64,000 bases of DNA from SFDP01 sp051891855 (GTDB lineage Bacteria > Bacillota > Clostridia > Lachnospirales > Lachnospiraceae): the NCBI GenBank assembly GCA_051891855.1, contig JBJFFP010000074.1:1-64000 (forward strand), in the 5' to 3' direction. Position 1 is the first letter of the stretch; every line of letters starts with the position of its first letter. This document shows, piece by piece, positions 1-7,146 of the stretch. The translations under genes and the position numbers were made by a program. The notes under the pieces were generated by a model. The model made no database searches. It was not told the origin of the DNA and saw only the letters and a list, made by a program, of their open reading frames with translations.

Positions 1-35
1 GTCTTAGTGTGCCGTTTCTTACCGCACACTTATTC

Positions 36-1988
36 TCATTCTCCCACCTCCAACAATTCCTGGTTATCAATAATAAAAGATTCTACATGCCTTCTCACCT
101 CTAAGGGAGCACCTCTATTACATTTACCTTGAATCTGATTAATATAATAGCTATTATTCCTTTGAAGAAATTCAATGGTATATCTTTTTTGTGTAGGCTT
201 ATAAACAAGAGAATATATAGCGCATCTATCTCCATTTATATAATGTCCATATGAATCTACACAATGTCGCATATAATATCCTTCCGCTATAAGTCTCTTT
301 CTGGTTTTAATCCATTCAAACTCATCTTCGGGCAGCAATTTCCTTAAATTATTAAATACGCTCTTTTTGGGAATTTTAATAATTGGAATATTTCTCTTTT
401 TAGTCATATAATCAACAATAATATCAGCGTGAGCATCTTTTACTTTTTTGGCTGATTTAAAAGATAGTTTGACCTTCTTTTTAAACTGTTTTGACATACT
501 TACATAGTCACGGAAAATAATAAAAGCATCGTGTTCAGAAATGAGAGTTCCATCTTCCTCCATCCAAAAACTATGAGGATCCACTTGCTTAAAAAGAAGA
601 TAAGTAAGAAAAAAAATAGAGTAATCATGTTTATAGATAGAAGAAATGTTAGTAGCACCGTGTCTATTCATAAAATCGTAAAATTTGCTTACTTCTTCTT
701 CTGAACGAATATTCTCGCAAAAATTGAGGAGAATGCCCCTATCTTCTTCCTTTACAAGGAAATATGCTTTATAAGTAAGATAATTGATGGAAAGATCCCC
801 TTTGTTCCATTTAATCGGTACATCTCTTTTATACTTTTCATTACATACCTCTTGCATTGTATGTTTCCCATTTAACTCATGTAAATTAAGAGGAATATAA
901 ACAGAAGATCTATTCAAAGCTATTCTAATATCTTTGTAAATATAATCTCCTCGTGATATATGAGCATCTATAATAATATCAATAAATTCCTGAAATGGTG
1001 CTCCATATTTATTAATTCCTTGCTTTACCATTTTTAGTGACATCATAATCAGTTTATTACTGCATTTTGCTTTTTTATAAAAACCTAAATTATCAAAAAA
1101 TAAAACGTATTTTTCGTCTTGACATTCATTTTGATAACAAAATTCATAATCTTCTTTCTCGTTATTATTTTTTATAAATGCAGTAACTGATTTAACTTTT
1201 TTGAAGTTTAGATTTAAAGCATTTGTAGAAAAAAAATAATTAATAGCACAAGCTCCAGATACATTCAACGTAATCTTTTCTTTTAAATGATATTCTTCTA
1301 CCATCTTTTTTAACATTTTAAGTGAATTGTTTGGATCAAAAACAAAGCTTTTATTTTCTTTCCCAAAATTCATAGAATTTAACAATAAAAACTTTATTTC
1401 CTCCCTTTGCTGTTGCATTACTAAAAATTGAGAAAAAGAAATCTCTTTTTCTATTGCTAATTTTGCACTTTTAAAAGCATCCGATTGATTCCAATTTATA
1501 GGAAAAGGCTCATCTGAATTTTTATGAAGCAACTCTTCATAAGTCCATTGTGCATAATTTTCTTTCTCTTTTACTGGGAAGTTACGAATTATTTCTTCTT
1601 TATCCGAAAAAAGGTTTTCCCATTTCACTCCCAGTAAAAGAAACTCTTCCAAAACTTTATTGTATTCTTTTTCATCGCCCACAAAAAATTGGGCATATTT
1701 TATTGCATCATCCACAGAAATAATATTTCCATCCATAATTTTTACAGTATTTTTTAAAACTCTGAAATACTCATCTCTTATTCCAAAACATAGATTATCT
1801 AACTTCATAAAAATTTCTTTGGCATTCTTATTCCCTATTTTCACAATGCAATAAGAAAAAACCCAATCTTTGCTTATTATATCTTTTGCAATATCATATA
1901 CTTCAAAATCTTCTTCTGATAGAGTAAAAGAATTTGATTTCTTATATTCTCTAAATTTATATTTTAAGAAAACAAAAAGATTATTCAA
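36..1988 (-). CDS. PcfJ-like protein of a mobile element
   Basis: This encodes 650 residues. The C-terminal part, about residues 573-630, carries the conserved PcfJ-like pattern: MRHCVDSYG, then an IYSL strand, a YTIEF strand and a QIQGKCN strand. PcfJ-family proteins occur on conjugative plasmids and integrative elements such as pCF10; their biochemical role is not settled. The first 550 residues have no motif I recognise. The start is TTG, 6 bases after the stop of a tiny upstream ORF, with only a weak GAAAG-type ribosome site. The gene is visibly more AT-rich than the core genes to the right, with long A and T runs and AT-rich codons, which suits horizontal origin. It is the last gene of the minus-strand cluster parA, ParB-like gene, small ORFs, this gene. 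The family call is fairly sure; the function is open. Confidence 0.7.
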   Translation of the reverse strand: MNNLFVFLKYKFREYKKSNSFTLSEEDFEVYDIAKDIISKDWVFSYCIVKIGNKNAKEIFMKLDNLCFGIRDEYFRVLKNTVKIMDGNIISVDDAIKYAQFFVGDEKEYNKVLEEFLLLGVKWENLFSDKEEIIRNFPVKEKENYAQWTYEELLHKNSDEPFPINWNQSDAFKSAKLAIEKEISFSQFLVMQQQREEIKFLLLNSMNFGKENKSFVFDPNNSLKMLKKMVEEYHLKEKITLNVSGACAINYFFSTNALNLNFKKVKSVTAFIKNNNEKEDYEFCYQNECQDEKYVLFFDNLGFYKKAKCSNKLIMMSLKMVKQGINKYGAPFQEFIDIIIDAHISRGDYIYKDIRIALNRSSVYIPLNLHELNGKHTMQEVCNEKYKRDVPIKWNKGDLSINYLTYKAYFLVKEEDRGILLNFCENIRSEEEVSKFYDFMNRHGATNISSIYKHDYSIFFLTYLLFKQVDPHSFWMEEDGTLISEHDAFIIFRDYVSMSKQFKKKVKLSFKSAKKVKDAHADIIVDYMTKKRNIPIIKIPKKSVFNNLRKLLPEDEFEWIKTRKRLIAEGYYMRHCVDSYGHYINGDRCAIYSLVYKPTQKRYTIEFLQRNNSYYINQIQGKCNRGAPLEVRRHVESFIIDNQELLEVGE

Positions 1989-1994
1989 ATCTTT

Positions 1995-2093
1995 TTATGT
2001 TCTTTCACTATTTTCTAAATATTCTATGTAAATCTTCGGGAATCCAACAATTCCTTTCGCAATTTCTAGTATTTTTAATTGTCCTTTTCTCAT
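1995..2093 (-). CDS. Candidate 32-residue small ORF before the PcfJ-like gene
   Basis: An ATG ORF of 32 codons begins 5 bases after the stop of the 70-residue gene and ends 6 bases before the TTG of the PcfJ-like gene. The product starts MRKGQLKILEIAKG and ends ENSERT. It has no recognisable domain and no clear ribosome site, so translation would depend on coupling to the upstream gene. The tight packing of three ORFs suggests it may be real, but chance ORFs of this size are common in AT-rich DNA. Confidence 0.3.
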   Translation of the reverse strand: MRKGQLKILEIAKGIVGFPKIYIEYLENSERT

Positions 2094-2098
2094 ATCAT

Positions 2099-2311
2099 TT
2101 ATAAACACACTCTCTCTTCGAAGTCTTTCTGCTGTGGTTCTGTCATTGTGTTTACCTCTCTTTCTGTAAATTTGTAAATATATGTCTTACAGTCTTTTCG
2201 CACCAACCATTCCCGATTGCTTTTTTTGCTTCTTGATCTTTCAAGCCGTCTGTATATCCGTCTGGCAGTGTTTGAAGCCTTTCTGCTCCCTGTTTTATAC
2301 TCTATACTCAT
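2099..2311 (-). CDS. Small basic hypothetical protein (70 aa)
   Basis: This ORF has an ATG start and a good ribosome site (AAAGGA about 9 bases upstream). The first half of the product is rich in Arg, Lys and Ser, including RRIYRRLERSRSKKSN, so nucleic-acid binding is possible but unproven. I do not recognise a family. It lies downstream of the terminator that closes the parA/ParB-like unit and just upstream of the PcfJ-like gene, so it probably starts a second transcript of the mobile segment. Base composition matches the AT-rich segment. Confidence 0.5.
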   Translation of the reverse strand: MSIEYKTGSRKASNTARRIYRRLERSRSKKSNREWLVRKDCKTYIYKFTEREVNTMTEPQQKDFEERVCL

Positions 2312-2370
2312 AATCTATTTTCCTTTCCAAAACGCAATTATTCTCTTGCATAACTTCTTCCTTATCCTCA

Positions 2371-2401
2371 AAAAGAATCAGGCAGCCAATGTAGCTGCCT
2401 G
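2371..2401 (-). terminator. Rho-independent terminator after the ParB-like gene
   Basis: An 8-bp perfect stem (2379-2386 with 2394-2401, CAGGCAGC/GCTGCCTG) and a 7-base loop are followed on the minus strand by ATTCTTTTTG. It lies 64 bases after the stop of the ParB-like gene. Confidence 0.75.
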
Positions 2402-2464
2402 TTCTTACTCCAATAGATTTGAGGAGGTTCTATTGGAATCTATATTATGCGATTGCAAATATAG

Positions 2465-3853
2465 CTATTTAAAACGCTTTAAAAACTCGATGAGATAGGT
2501 CTCACTGGTAGTTGATTGACAAAACTTCTCATCATAAGTTTTCTTGCCGCCATATTTAGGCTTATTTTTTTCCAGCAGGTGGTAATGAATCTCATCCCTC
2601 GTTTCATATACCCATTCATGATCTCTGGCCGGATATTCACAGCAAATAAGTCGGCTGCCATCCGAAAAATCAAATTTATAATAATTAACATCAATATTCT
2701 CATCTCGATACCAAAGTCCCCAATCCTTGTAGTTTTTAAGCCATTCTTTTCTCTGATCAGCATTTTTAAGCATCGGAAACTCCGTTTTTTCTTCCTTGTT
2801 GCTCTCCAATAAAGGAATAAAACTAATATGCTGTACTTCAGCATTACTTTCTTCTGCATCCCCTTCATTTTGCTCAATAGGAATCTCCCTGAACTCACCA
2901 TCAATAATCTGGTTTTTGTTCTCAATATCTTCTTCCTTGTCCAAACTGGAGGTATCCTTAAAAAGCTTATTATGATGTTCCCAACACTGATCGCATTCCT
3001 TCTGCCCTGCTTTTTGTTCTTCTTCTCCACAGCCCCACTCGCTTCTGGTGCAGCTTGATATCCCATCAGGACAGGTTGTCTTTTTTTCAGAAGTTTTATG
3101 CGACGTCGCATAAGAATCCTCCGGCATATATTCCGGAAAATCCTTTTTTATAGAAGTTTGTCCGGGAATATCATTATCTTCTTTAGACGAACATTGTCCA
3201 ATGGGGATTAATCTGTTGATTTCTTTTACCAAAGTTGACCAGGTAATCTCAGCAGAACCATTTAAAGATATTCCTTTACGGCTACAATCATAGATAAGTC
3301 CTTGTGAACTCCCTGAACAGGAAGGTTCTCCAAAATTACTTATTAGATAATCCTTTAATTCTTCCCTATCATCTGCATATACCGTTTTAGCAATAAAATT
3401 AGTATAAAAATTCCTTATTGCCATTTCATCCGGCTTCTTAAATTCTTTTATTTCCTTAACACTCATCTGGGGAGACAACTGCTCTATCTTCTCCGGGGCT
3501 ATTGATACCATCTCAATTAATTGCGAAATGTTATATTCCATAAATCTCTCATCCAGTTCCGGTGAATTTCCATCAACAGAAAACTGTTCACATATATTAA
3601 TATAACGGGAAGTGGATGACTGTGAAAGATTAAATATATCGAAAGCAAATTCGTTTATATTCTGATATCCGTCCTCCAAAAATAACTCATTATCCCGAAT
3701 ATGCTTTAAGTAAAAGCCGACTTTAACAAAAGACCTCCTCTGCCGGTGAAATTCATCCTGTAAGATATCTACAGCATCTTTGTAGCTTACTTTTGAGGGA
3801 TTCATTAAGTTTACCTTCCCAAGTGACATTACAGAAAAACCATTTACTGCCAT
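2465..3853 (-). CDS. ParB-like DNA-binding partner of ParA
   Basis: This 462-residue protein overlaps the parA stop by one base (TAATG), indicating translational coupling. The N-terminal 130 residues contain a helix-turn-helix-like stretch, LSQSSTSRYINI, near residues 75-86. They resemble N-terminal regions of proteins that accompany ParA on clostridial plasmids and ICEs rather than canonical ParB, and no clear ParB CTPase box is visible. A Cys-rich stretch near residues 262-292 (CPDG, SSC, GCGEEE, CDQCW) could bind zinc. The C-terminal 100 residues are rich in aromatic and acidic residues. The inferred role is centromere binding or regulation for segregation of the element. A candidate operator lies upstream of parA. 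Pairing with parA is certain; the ParB function is inferred from position. Confidence 0.6.
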   Translation of the reverse strand: MAVNGFSVMSLGKVNLMNPSKVSYKDAVDILQDEFHRQRRSFVKVGFYLKHIRDNELFLEDGYQNINEFAFDIFNLSQSSTSRYINICEQFSVDGNSPELDERFMEYNISQLIEMVSIAPEKIEQLSPQMSVKEIKEFKKPDEMAIRNFYTNFIAKTVYADDREELKDYLISNFGEPSCSGSSQGLIYDCSRKGISLNGSAEITWSTLVKEINRLIPIGQCSSKEDNDIPGQTSIKKDFPEYMPEDSYATSHKTSEKKTTCPDGISSCTRSEWGCGEEEQKAGQKECDQCWEHHNKLFKDTSSLDKEEDIENKNQIIDGEFREIPIEQNEGDAEESNAEVQHISFIPLLESNKEEKTEFPMLKNADQRKEWLKNYKDWGLWYRDENIDVNYYKFDFSDGSRLICCEYPARDHEWVYETRDEIHYHLLEKNKPKYGGKKTYDEKFCQSTTSETYLIEFLKRFK

Positions 3854-4653
3854 TATACCCCCTCCTCTTCACTTTTAAGAAACTCTGCTGTAAATCCACA
3901 ATAGGCTTCAGAAACCCTGTTTTTCAGATCGTATTCATAAATACTCTTTCCGTAGGATGGAGCTTCTTCTGCTTTTACGCTCCTGGGAATATAAGTATTG
4001 TATATTTTTATATCACTTCCATAAGCATTCTGCAGAATATTTTTTATTCCCTTGAAAGAATTCGTTTGATCATTTACACAAGTATACAATATACCTGCTA
4101 TTTTAAGAGAACCGTTAAGATCATTGGCGATAATGGAGCCAACCGTCTGGAGCAGCTGCTCTAATCCTCTTACGCTAAAATATTGTGCATGAAGCGGTAT
4201 GATTACTTCATCAGCTGCGACCAGGGCGTTAATCGCAATCAGATTCAAAGATGGCAAACAGTCAATAATGATATAATCATATTCTTGCTTCAACCTGTTT
4301 ATATATGTTTTCAGAACCTTTTCTCTACCAAAATACATCGAAATCAATTCTGTTTCTAAAACAGACAATTCAATGTTTGCAGGAAGTAAATCTATTCCTT
4401 CTTCATGGTGTTGAATTCCGGTTTTTATGTCAAAATCCATATCTTTATTTATTACTTTTCTAATAATTGTGGAAATGGTAATTTCCATAGAATCTGCGTC
4501 ATAACCAAGTCCCTGGGTAGCATTTCCCTGCGGATCAAGATCCAGTAAGCAGACTTTTTTGCCCTTGCGGACAAGTCCAATCCCTAAGTTGATACTGGTA
4601 GTGGTTTTACCCACGCCACCTTTTTGATTTGCAATCGCGATAACTTTACTCAT
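3853..4653 (-). CDS. parA: ParA-family partition ATPase
   Basis: This 266-residue protein is a cytoplasmic Walker-type ATPase for segregation of a plasmid or integrated element. The deviant Walker A motif KGGVGKTTT with the signature lysine sits at residues 11-19, the A' region is LLDLDPQGN, and a Walker B-like strand is YIIIDCLPSL. The length suits small soluble ParA/Soj proteins without a DNA-binding N-terminal extension. The start is an ATG preceded by AGGAGG. The ParB-like gene follows with a one-base overlap. Its location, next to a PcfJ-like gene in AT-rich DNA and far from any oriC marker, points to an element-borne copy rather than the chromosomal soj. Confidence 0.9.
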   Translation of the reverse strand: MSKVIAIANQKGGVGKTTTSINLGIGLVRKGKKVCLLDLDPQGNATQGLGYDADSMEITISTIIRKVINKDMDFDIKTGIQHHEEGIDLLPANIELSVLETELISMYFGREKVLKTYINRLKQEYDYIIIDCLPSLNLIAINALVAADEVIIPLHAQYFSVRGLEQLLQTVGSIIANDLNGSLKIAGILYTCVNDQTNSFKGIKNILQNAYGSDIKIYNTYIPRSVKAEEAPSYGKSIYEYDLKNRVSEAYCGFTAEFLKSEEEGV

Positions 4654-4683
4654 TACTTTTCCTCCTCTTCAAAGTAAATGATA

Positions 4684-4710
4684 GTGCCGGATGTATTCGA
4701 CACCCGGCAC
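4684..4710. promoter_or_regulatory. Imperfect palindrome in the parA leader (candidate operator or parS)
   Basis: Two 11-base arms (GTGCCGGATGT and ACACCCGGCAC) around a 5-base centre match at 10 of 11 positions. The site lies 31 bases upstream of the parA start, in the probable 5' leader. Its GC-rich arms stand out in AT-rich surroundings. ParA and ParB proteins commonly autoregulate from such sites; that role here is inference. Confidence 0.4.
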
Positions 4711-4714
4711 AGCA

Positions 4715-4757
4715 TTTATCATGGCTTTTCGTGATATATTATAATTTGCATGATAAA
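4715..4757 (-). promoter_or_regulatory. Probable parA promoter with flanking inverted repeat
   Basis: A perfect -10 box TATAAT (minus strand, 4738-4743) is flanked by a 9-bp inverted repeat, TTTATCATG at 4715-4723 and CATGATAAA at 4749-4757. The -35 region is poor. A repeat astride the -10 is the expected place for a repressor site. Confidence 0.4.
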
Positions 4758-4800
4758 TAGAATTAAGTTTCTTTTGCTCATTAAGCAGGTCTTTCAACCA

Positions 4801-4826
4801 AAAAAAATCACGTTTACACGTGATTT
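4801..4826 (-). terminator. Minus-strand terminator upstream of parA
   Basis: A 9-bp stem (4805-4813 with 4818-4826, AAATCACGT/ACGTGATTT) with a 4-base loop is followed on the minus strand by a run of Ts. It would stop transcripts coming from the degV side and insulate the parA promoter. Confidence 0.7.
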
Positions 4827-4883
4827 CAGTAAAATGGATATTGGTTTGCTTTCCCCCTTTCCTAATTTAGTTATGTTTATATA

Positions 4884-5093
4884 GTGGCGGCAGAACAAAA
4901 AGCCCGTTCCACTTATGACAATATTCTTCGTGTGGTAAAAGATCCTGAGGTAGCCGACCCCATCCGTTTTTTAAGGCAGAGAGAGATCGTTCATTTTCAA
5001 CGCTTCGGTGAAGCTTTACGGCGCGTACAGGAGGATTTAGACCCCAAAAATTTCTATCAATACAATCCGGGCTTTGATCGATGTAAAAAATAA
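4884..5093 (+). pseudogene. cotJC: 3' remnant of spore-coat gene cotJC
   Basis: The 69 codons from 4884 read as the C-terminal third of CotJC, a manganese-catalase-like protein of the inner spore coat. Matching features are the start AAEQKAR, the stretch RFLRQREIVHFQRFGEALR with its conserved Glu and His, and the ending NFYQYNPGFD. Intact CotJC is about 190 residues, so roughly 120 N-terminal residues and the first metal ligands are missing. The frame upstream meets a stop at 4863 and shows no CotJC similarity, so the break lies near 4880. The in-frame GTG has no ribosome site. The natural stop and its terminator are intact. This is a truncated gene next to the parA segment. Confidence 0.8.
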
Positions 5094-5137
5094 AATAAAG
5101 CTGTTGCAAACTTTTGATAAATTTGCAACAGCTTTTT
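5089..5137. terminator. Bidirectional terminator between cotJC remnant and degV
   Basis: A perfect 14-bp stem (5097-5110 with 5122-5135) with an 11-base loop is followed by a T run on the plus strand and a T-rich tract on the minus strand. It serves both convergent genes. Confidence 0.9.
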
Positions 5138-5141
5138 ACGT

Positions 5142-6005
5142 CTATCTGCTTTCTCCAAAGAAAAATAATGCCAAAGTACCTGGGCCGGAATGTGCTCCTA
5201 TTGTAGGCCCCACCTCATTGATTAAAAAGTTCTTGATTCCAAAGCGCTTCTCTACCTCCTCCTTTATCAGCAGGGCATCCTCCAGACAGTCCCCATGACT
5301 GATAAAAATAGTATCATTCCTGTCTCTGAAATCTCCGATTTTCTCTTCCATATAGTCTACCAGTGCATGGAGGGATTTCTTCCTTCCTCTCGCTTTGGAT
5401 AAAGCGGTCAGATGGCCTTCATCATCCACATGCAGTATGGGTTTGATATTGATCATACTTCCCACGATTGCCGTAGCCTTACTTACTCTTCCACCCCGAT
5501 GAAGATGGAATAAATCGTCTACGGTAAAGGCATGTACCAGATGGAGCTTGTTCTCCTCTACCCATTGTGCAGTCTCTTCCAGTGTTTTTCCTTCTTTTTG
5601 AAGCTGCAAAGCTTTATGCACTAAAAGTCCTTCCCCCAGAGAAGCCGCAAGAGTGTCCACCACAATGATTTTGCAGCCCTTATTCTCCTCCATTAATTCC
5701 TCTGCCGCTATACAAAAGCTGTTGCAGGTTCCGCTTAGCCCTGAAGAAAAAGCCAAGCAGAGAATCTCCTTACAGTCCTTCAGCTCTTCCTCAAGAACCT
5801 TTTTCACATCTTCCGGATTGGCCTGAGATGTGGTAGGCATCATTCCTTTACGCATTTTAGCGTAAAACTCCTTAACCGGCAGCTGCTTATCACCGGTAAA
5901 TGTCTCCCCATCAATAAGATAGGACAAATGTACAATCTTTAAGTTTTCTCTTTCGATATATTCTTTGGGTAAATCTGTGGTTGAATCCGTAATAATTTTA
6001 AACAT
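5142..6005 (-). CDS. DegV family fatty-acid-binding protein
   Basis: This 287-residue protein has the DegV fold signature: ITDSTTDLP at residues 5-13, the PTTSQ motif near 57-61 whose Ser and Thr bind the fatty-acid carboxylate, SGLSGT near 88-93 and a HRGGR segment. DegV/FakB proteins deliver fatty acids to a kinase (FakA) for phospholipid synthesis; no fakA is present nearby. The length is typical (about 280). The ATG follows a GAGGAG ribosome site. It lies 49 bases after dut and may share its transcript; a strong terminator follows. Confidence 0.9.
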   Translation of the reverse strand: MFKIITDSTTDLPKEYIERENLKIVHLSYLIDGETFTGDKQLPVKEFYAKMRKGMMPTTSQANPEDVKKVLEEELKDCKEILCLAFSSGLSGTCNSFCIAAEELMEENKGCKIIVVDTLAASLGEGLLVHKALQLQKEGKTLEETAQWVEENKLHLVHAFTVDDLFHLHRGGRVSKATAIVGSMINIKPILHVDDEGHLTALSKARGRKKSLHALVDYMEEKIGDFRDRNDTIFISHGDCLEDALLIKEEVEKRFGIKNFLINEVGPTIGAHSGPGTLALFFFGESR

Positions 6006-6054
6006 ACTCTATTTATTTCTCCTCTTTCCTTATTCTGATTAATTTCGAACAGAC

Positions 6055-6573
6055 TTATCTTTGCTGACTTGTACTTCCAAAGCCTCCGTTTCTGATTCCA
6101 TCTGCTTCGTCATCCAGTGTAATTCCGTATTCCAGAAAGATTCCCTGCATAAATCCATCACCCTGCTTCAGCACCAGCTCTTTTCCCTCATTAGAATCAT
6201 TAGTGATCCTTGCATAAATATGGCCTTCATTATCCGAAAAATAATAATCACTGTCTATGATTCCTACCGTATTATTCAGCTGCAGCCGATATTTAAATCC
6301 CAGACCGCTTCTGGGATACAGCTTTAACACCCAGTTTTCTTCCATCTTTACGCGAATACCGGTAGGAATTTTTATGGTCTCACCGGGCTTAAGGCAAAAG
6401 TCGAAGGGGCTGAAAAAATCATATCCCGCACTGCCCTTTGTGGCTCTTTTAGGAAGTAAAATCTTCTCATATATTTCTCTGATTTGTTCCTCCCTCAGCT
6501 GGGGAAACAAAGCTTCTATTCCCTTTTCAAATTCGGCAAAACCCACCTTAAAAAACTGAGCAATCCTCTGCAT
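6055..6573 (-). CDS. dut: dUTP diphosphatase (trimeric type)
   Basis: This enzyme hydrolyses dUTP to dUMP and pyrophosphate, keeping uracil out of DNA and feeding dTMP synthesis. All five motifs of trimeric dUTPases are visible: KGSAGYDFF, PRSGLG, NNTVGIIDSDY with the catalytic Asp, GDGFMQGIF and the C-terminal RNGGFGSTS arm. A 35-residue N-terminal helical extension makes it 172 residues, longer than the usual 145-150. The ribosome site is AAGGAGG. It follows nrdG and nrdD, so this cluster supplies and cleans deoxynucleotides. Confidence 0.92.
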   Translation of the reverse strand: MQRIAQFFKVGFAEFEKGIEALFPQLREEQIREIYEKILLPKRATKGSAGYDFFSPFDFCLKPGETIKIPTGIRVKMEENWVLKLYPRSGLGFKYRLQLNNTVGIIDSDYYFSDNEGHIYARITNDSNEGKELVLKQGDGFMQGIFLEYGITLDDEADGIRNGGFGSTSQQR

Positions 6574-6596
6574 GATAACCTCCTTAATTTGTGAAG

Positions 6597-6619
6597 GGTA
6601 TCAGAAATCCTCTGATACC
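6597..6619 (-). terminator. Hairpin between nrdG and dut (weak terminator or attenuator)
   Basis: A perfect 9-bp stem (6597-6605 with 6611-6619, GGTATCAGA/TCTGATACC) with a 5-base loop has no good T run on the minus strand. It could reduce read-through into dut or protect the upstream message. Confidence 0.35.
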
Positions 6620-6634
6620 TCTGCATTATACCCC

Positions 6635-7144
6635 TTATTTATAATCACCGCAATGCAAAACAGGAGATTCTTCATTTTCTTTTAGCAGAGAAGCCTGTAC
6701 ATCAATCACTCTCTGATTGGAGCTTCCCTTCCACATGAGCTTAGGATCCTTAAGTTCAACCTTAAATTCTCCATCCACACAGACATCCACATATCGCATT
6801 AAGGGCATATTCCTGATTGTCTCCCATTGCGAACCGGTATATAGCCAAATGGTTTTATCGGGATACTTTTCCTTAATTTCTGCCATTAATTCCTTCACTT
6901 CCAGACTGTTTGCCGGATGCAGCGGATCTCCTCCGGAAAAAGTTATCCCTGAAATATAGGATTTATCCAGCTGTTCATAAATTTCTGCTTTGGCAGCCTC
7001 ATCAAACAAAAGTCCTCCATCCGGATCCCAGGTTACCGGATTCTGACATTCCTTACAGCAATGGCTGCAGCCGGCCACCCAAAGTACAACCCTGAGCCCG
7101 TCTCCATTAAGCATATCATCCCTGGTTATATTATGATAGCGCAT
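6635..7144 (-). CDS. nrdG: Anaerobic ribonucleotide reductase activating protein
   Basis: This 169-residue radical-SAM enzyme uses S-adenosylmethionine to create the glycyl radical on NrdD. The cluster-binding cysteines appear as CSHCCKEC (Cys-X3-Cys-X2-Cys) near residues 26-33, and TFSGGDPL is the SAM-contacting GGDP motif. The length is typical for NrdG. It starts 2 bases after the nrdD stop, so the two are cotranscribed and probably coupled. Confidence 0.95.
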   Translation of the reverse strand: MRYHNITRDDMLNGDGLRVVLWVAGCSHCCKECQNPVTWDPDGGLLFDEAAKAEIYEQLDKSYISGITFSGGDPLHPANSLEVKELMAEIKEKYPDKTIWLYTGSQWETIRNMPLMRYVDVCVDGEFKVELKDPKLMWKGSSNQRVIDVQASLLKENEESPVLHCGDYK

Positions 7145-7146
7145 AA

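Noticed and set aside
6..30. A 7-bp hairpin at the left edge after the PcfJ-like gene
   Set aside because: No T run is visible on the minus strand before the window ends, so it cannot be called a terminator.
2479..3111. A 210-codon ORF in a second frame of the ParB-like gene
   Set aside because: It is on the same strand inside a better-supported gene, has no recognisable domain and no ribosome site; it is a frame shadow.
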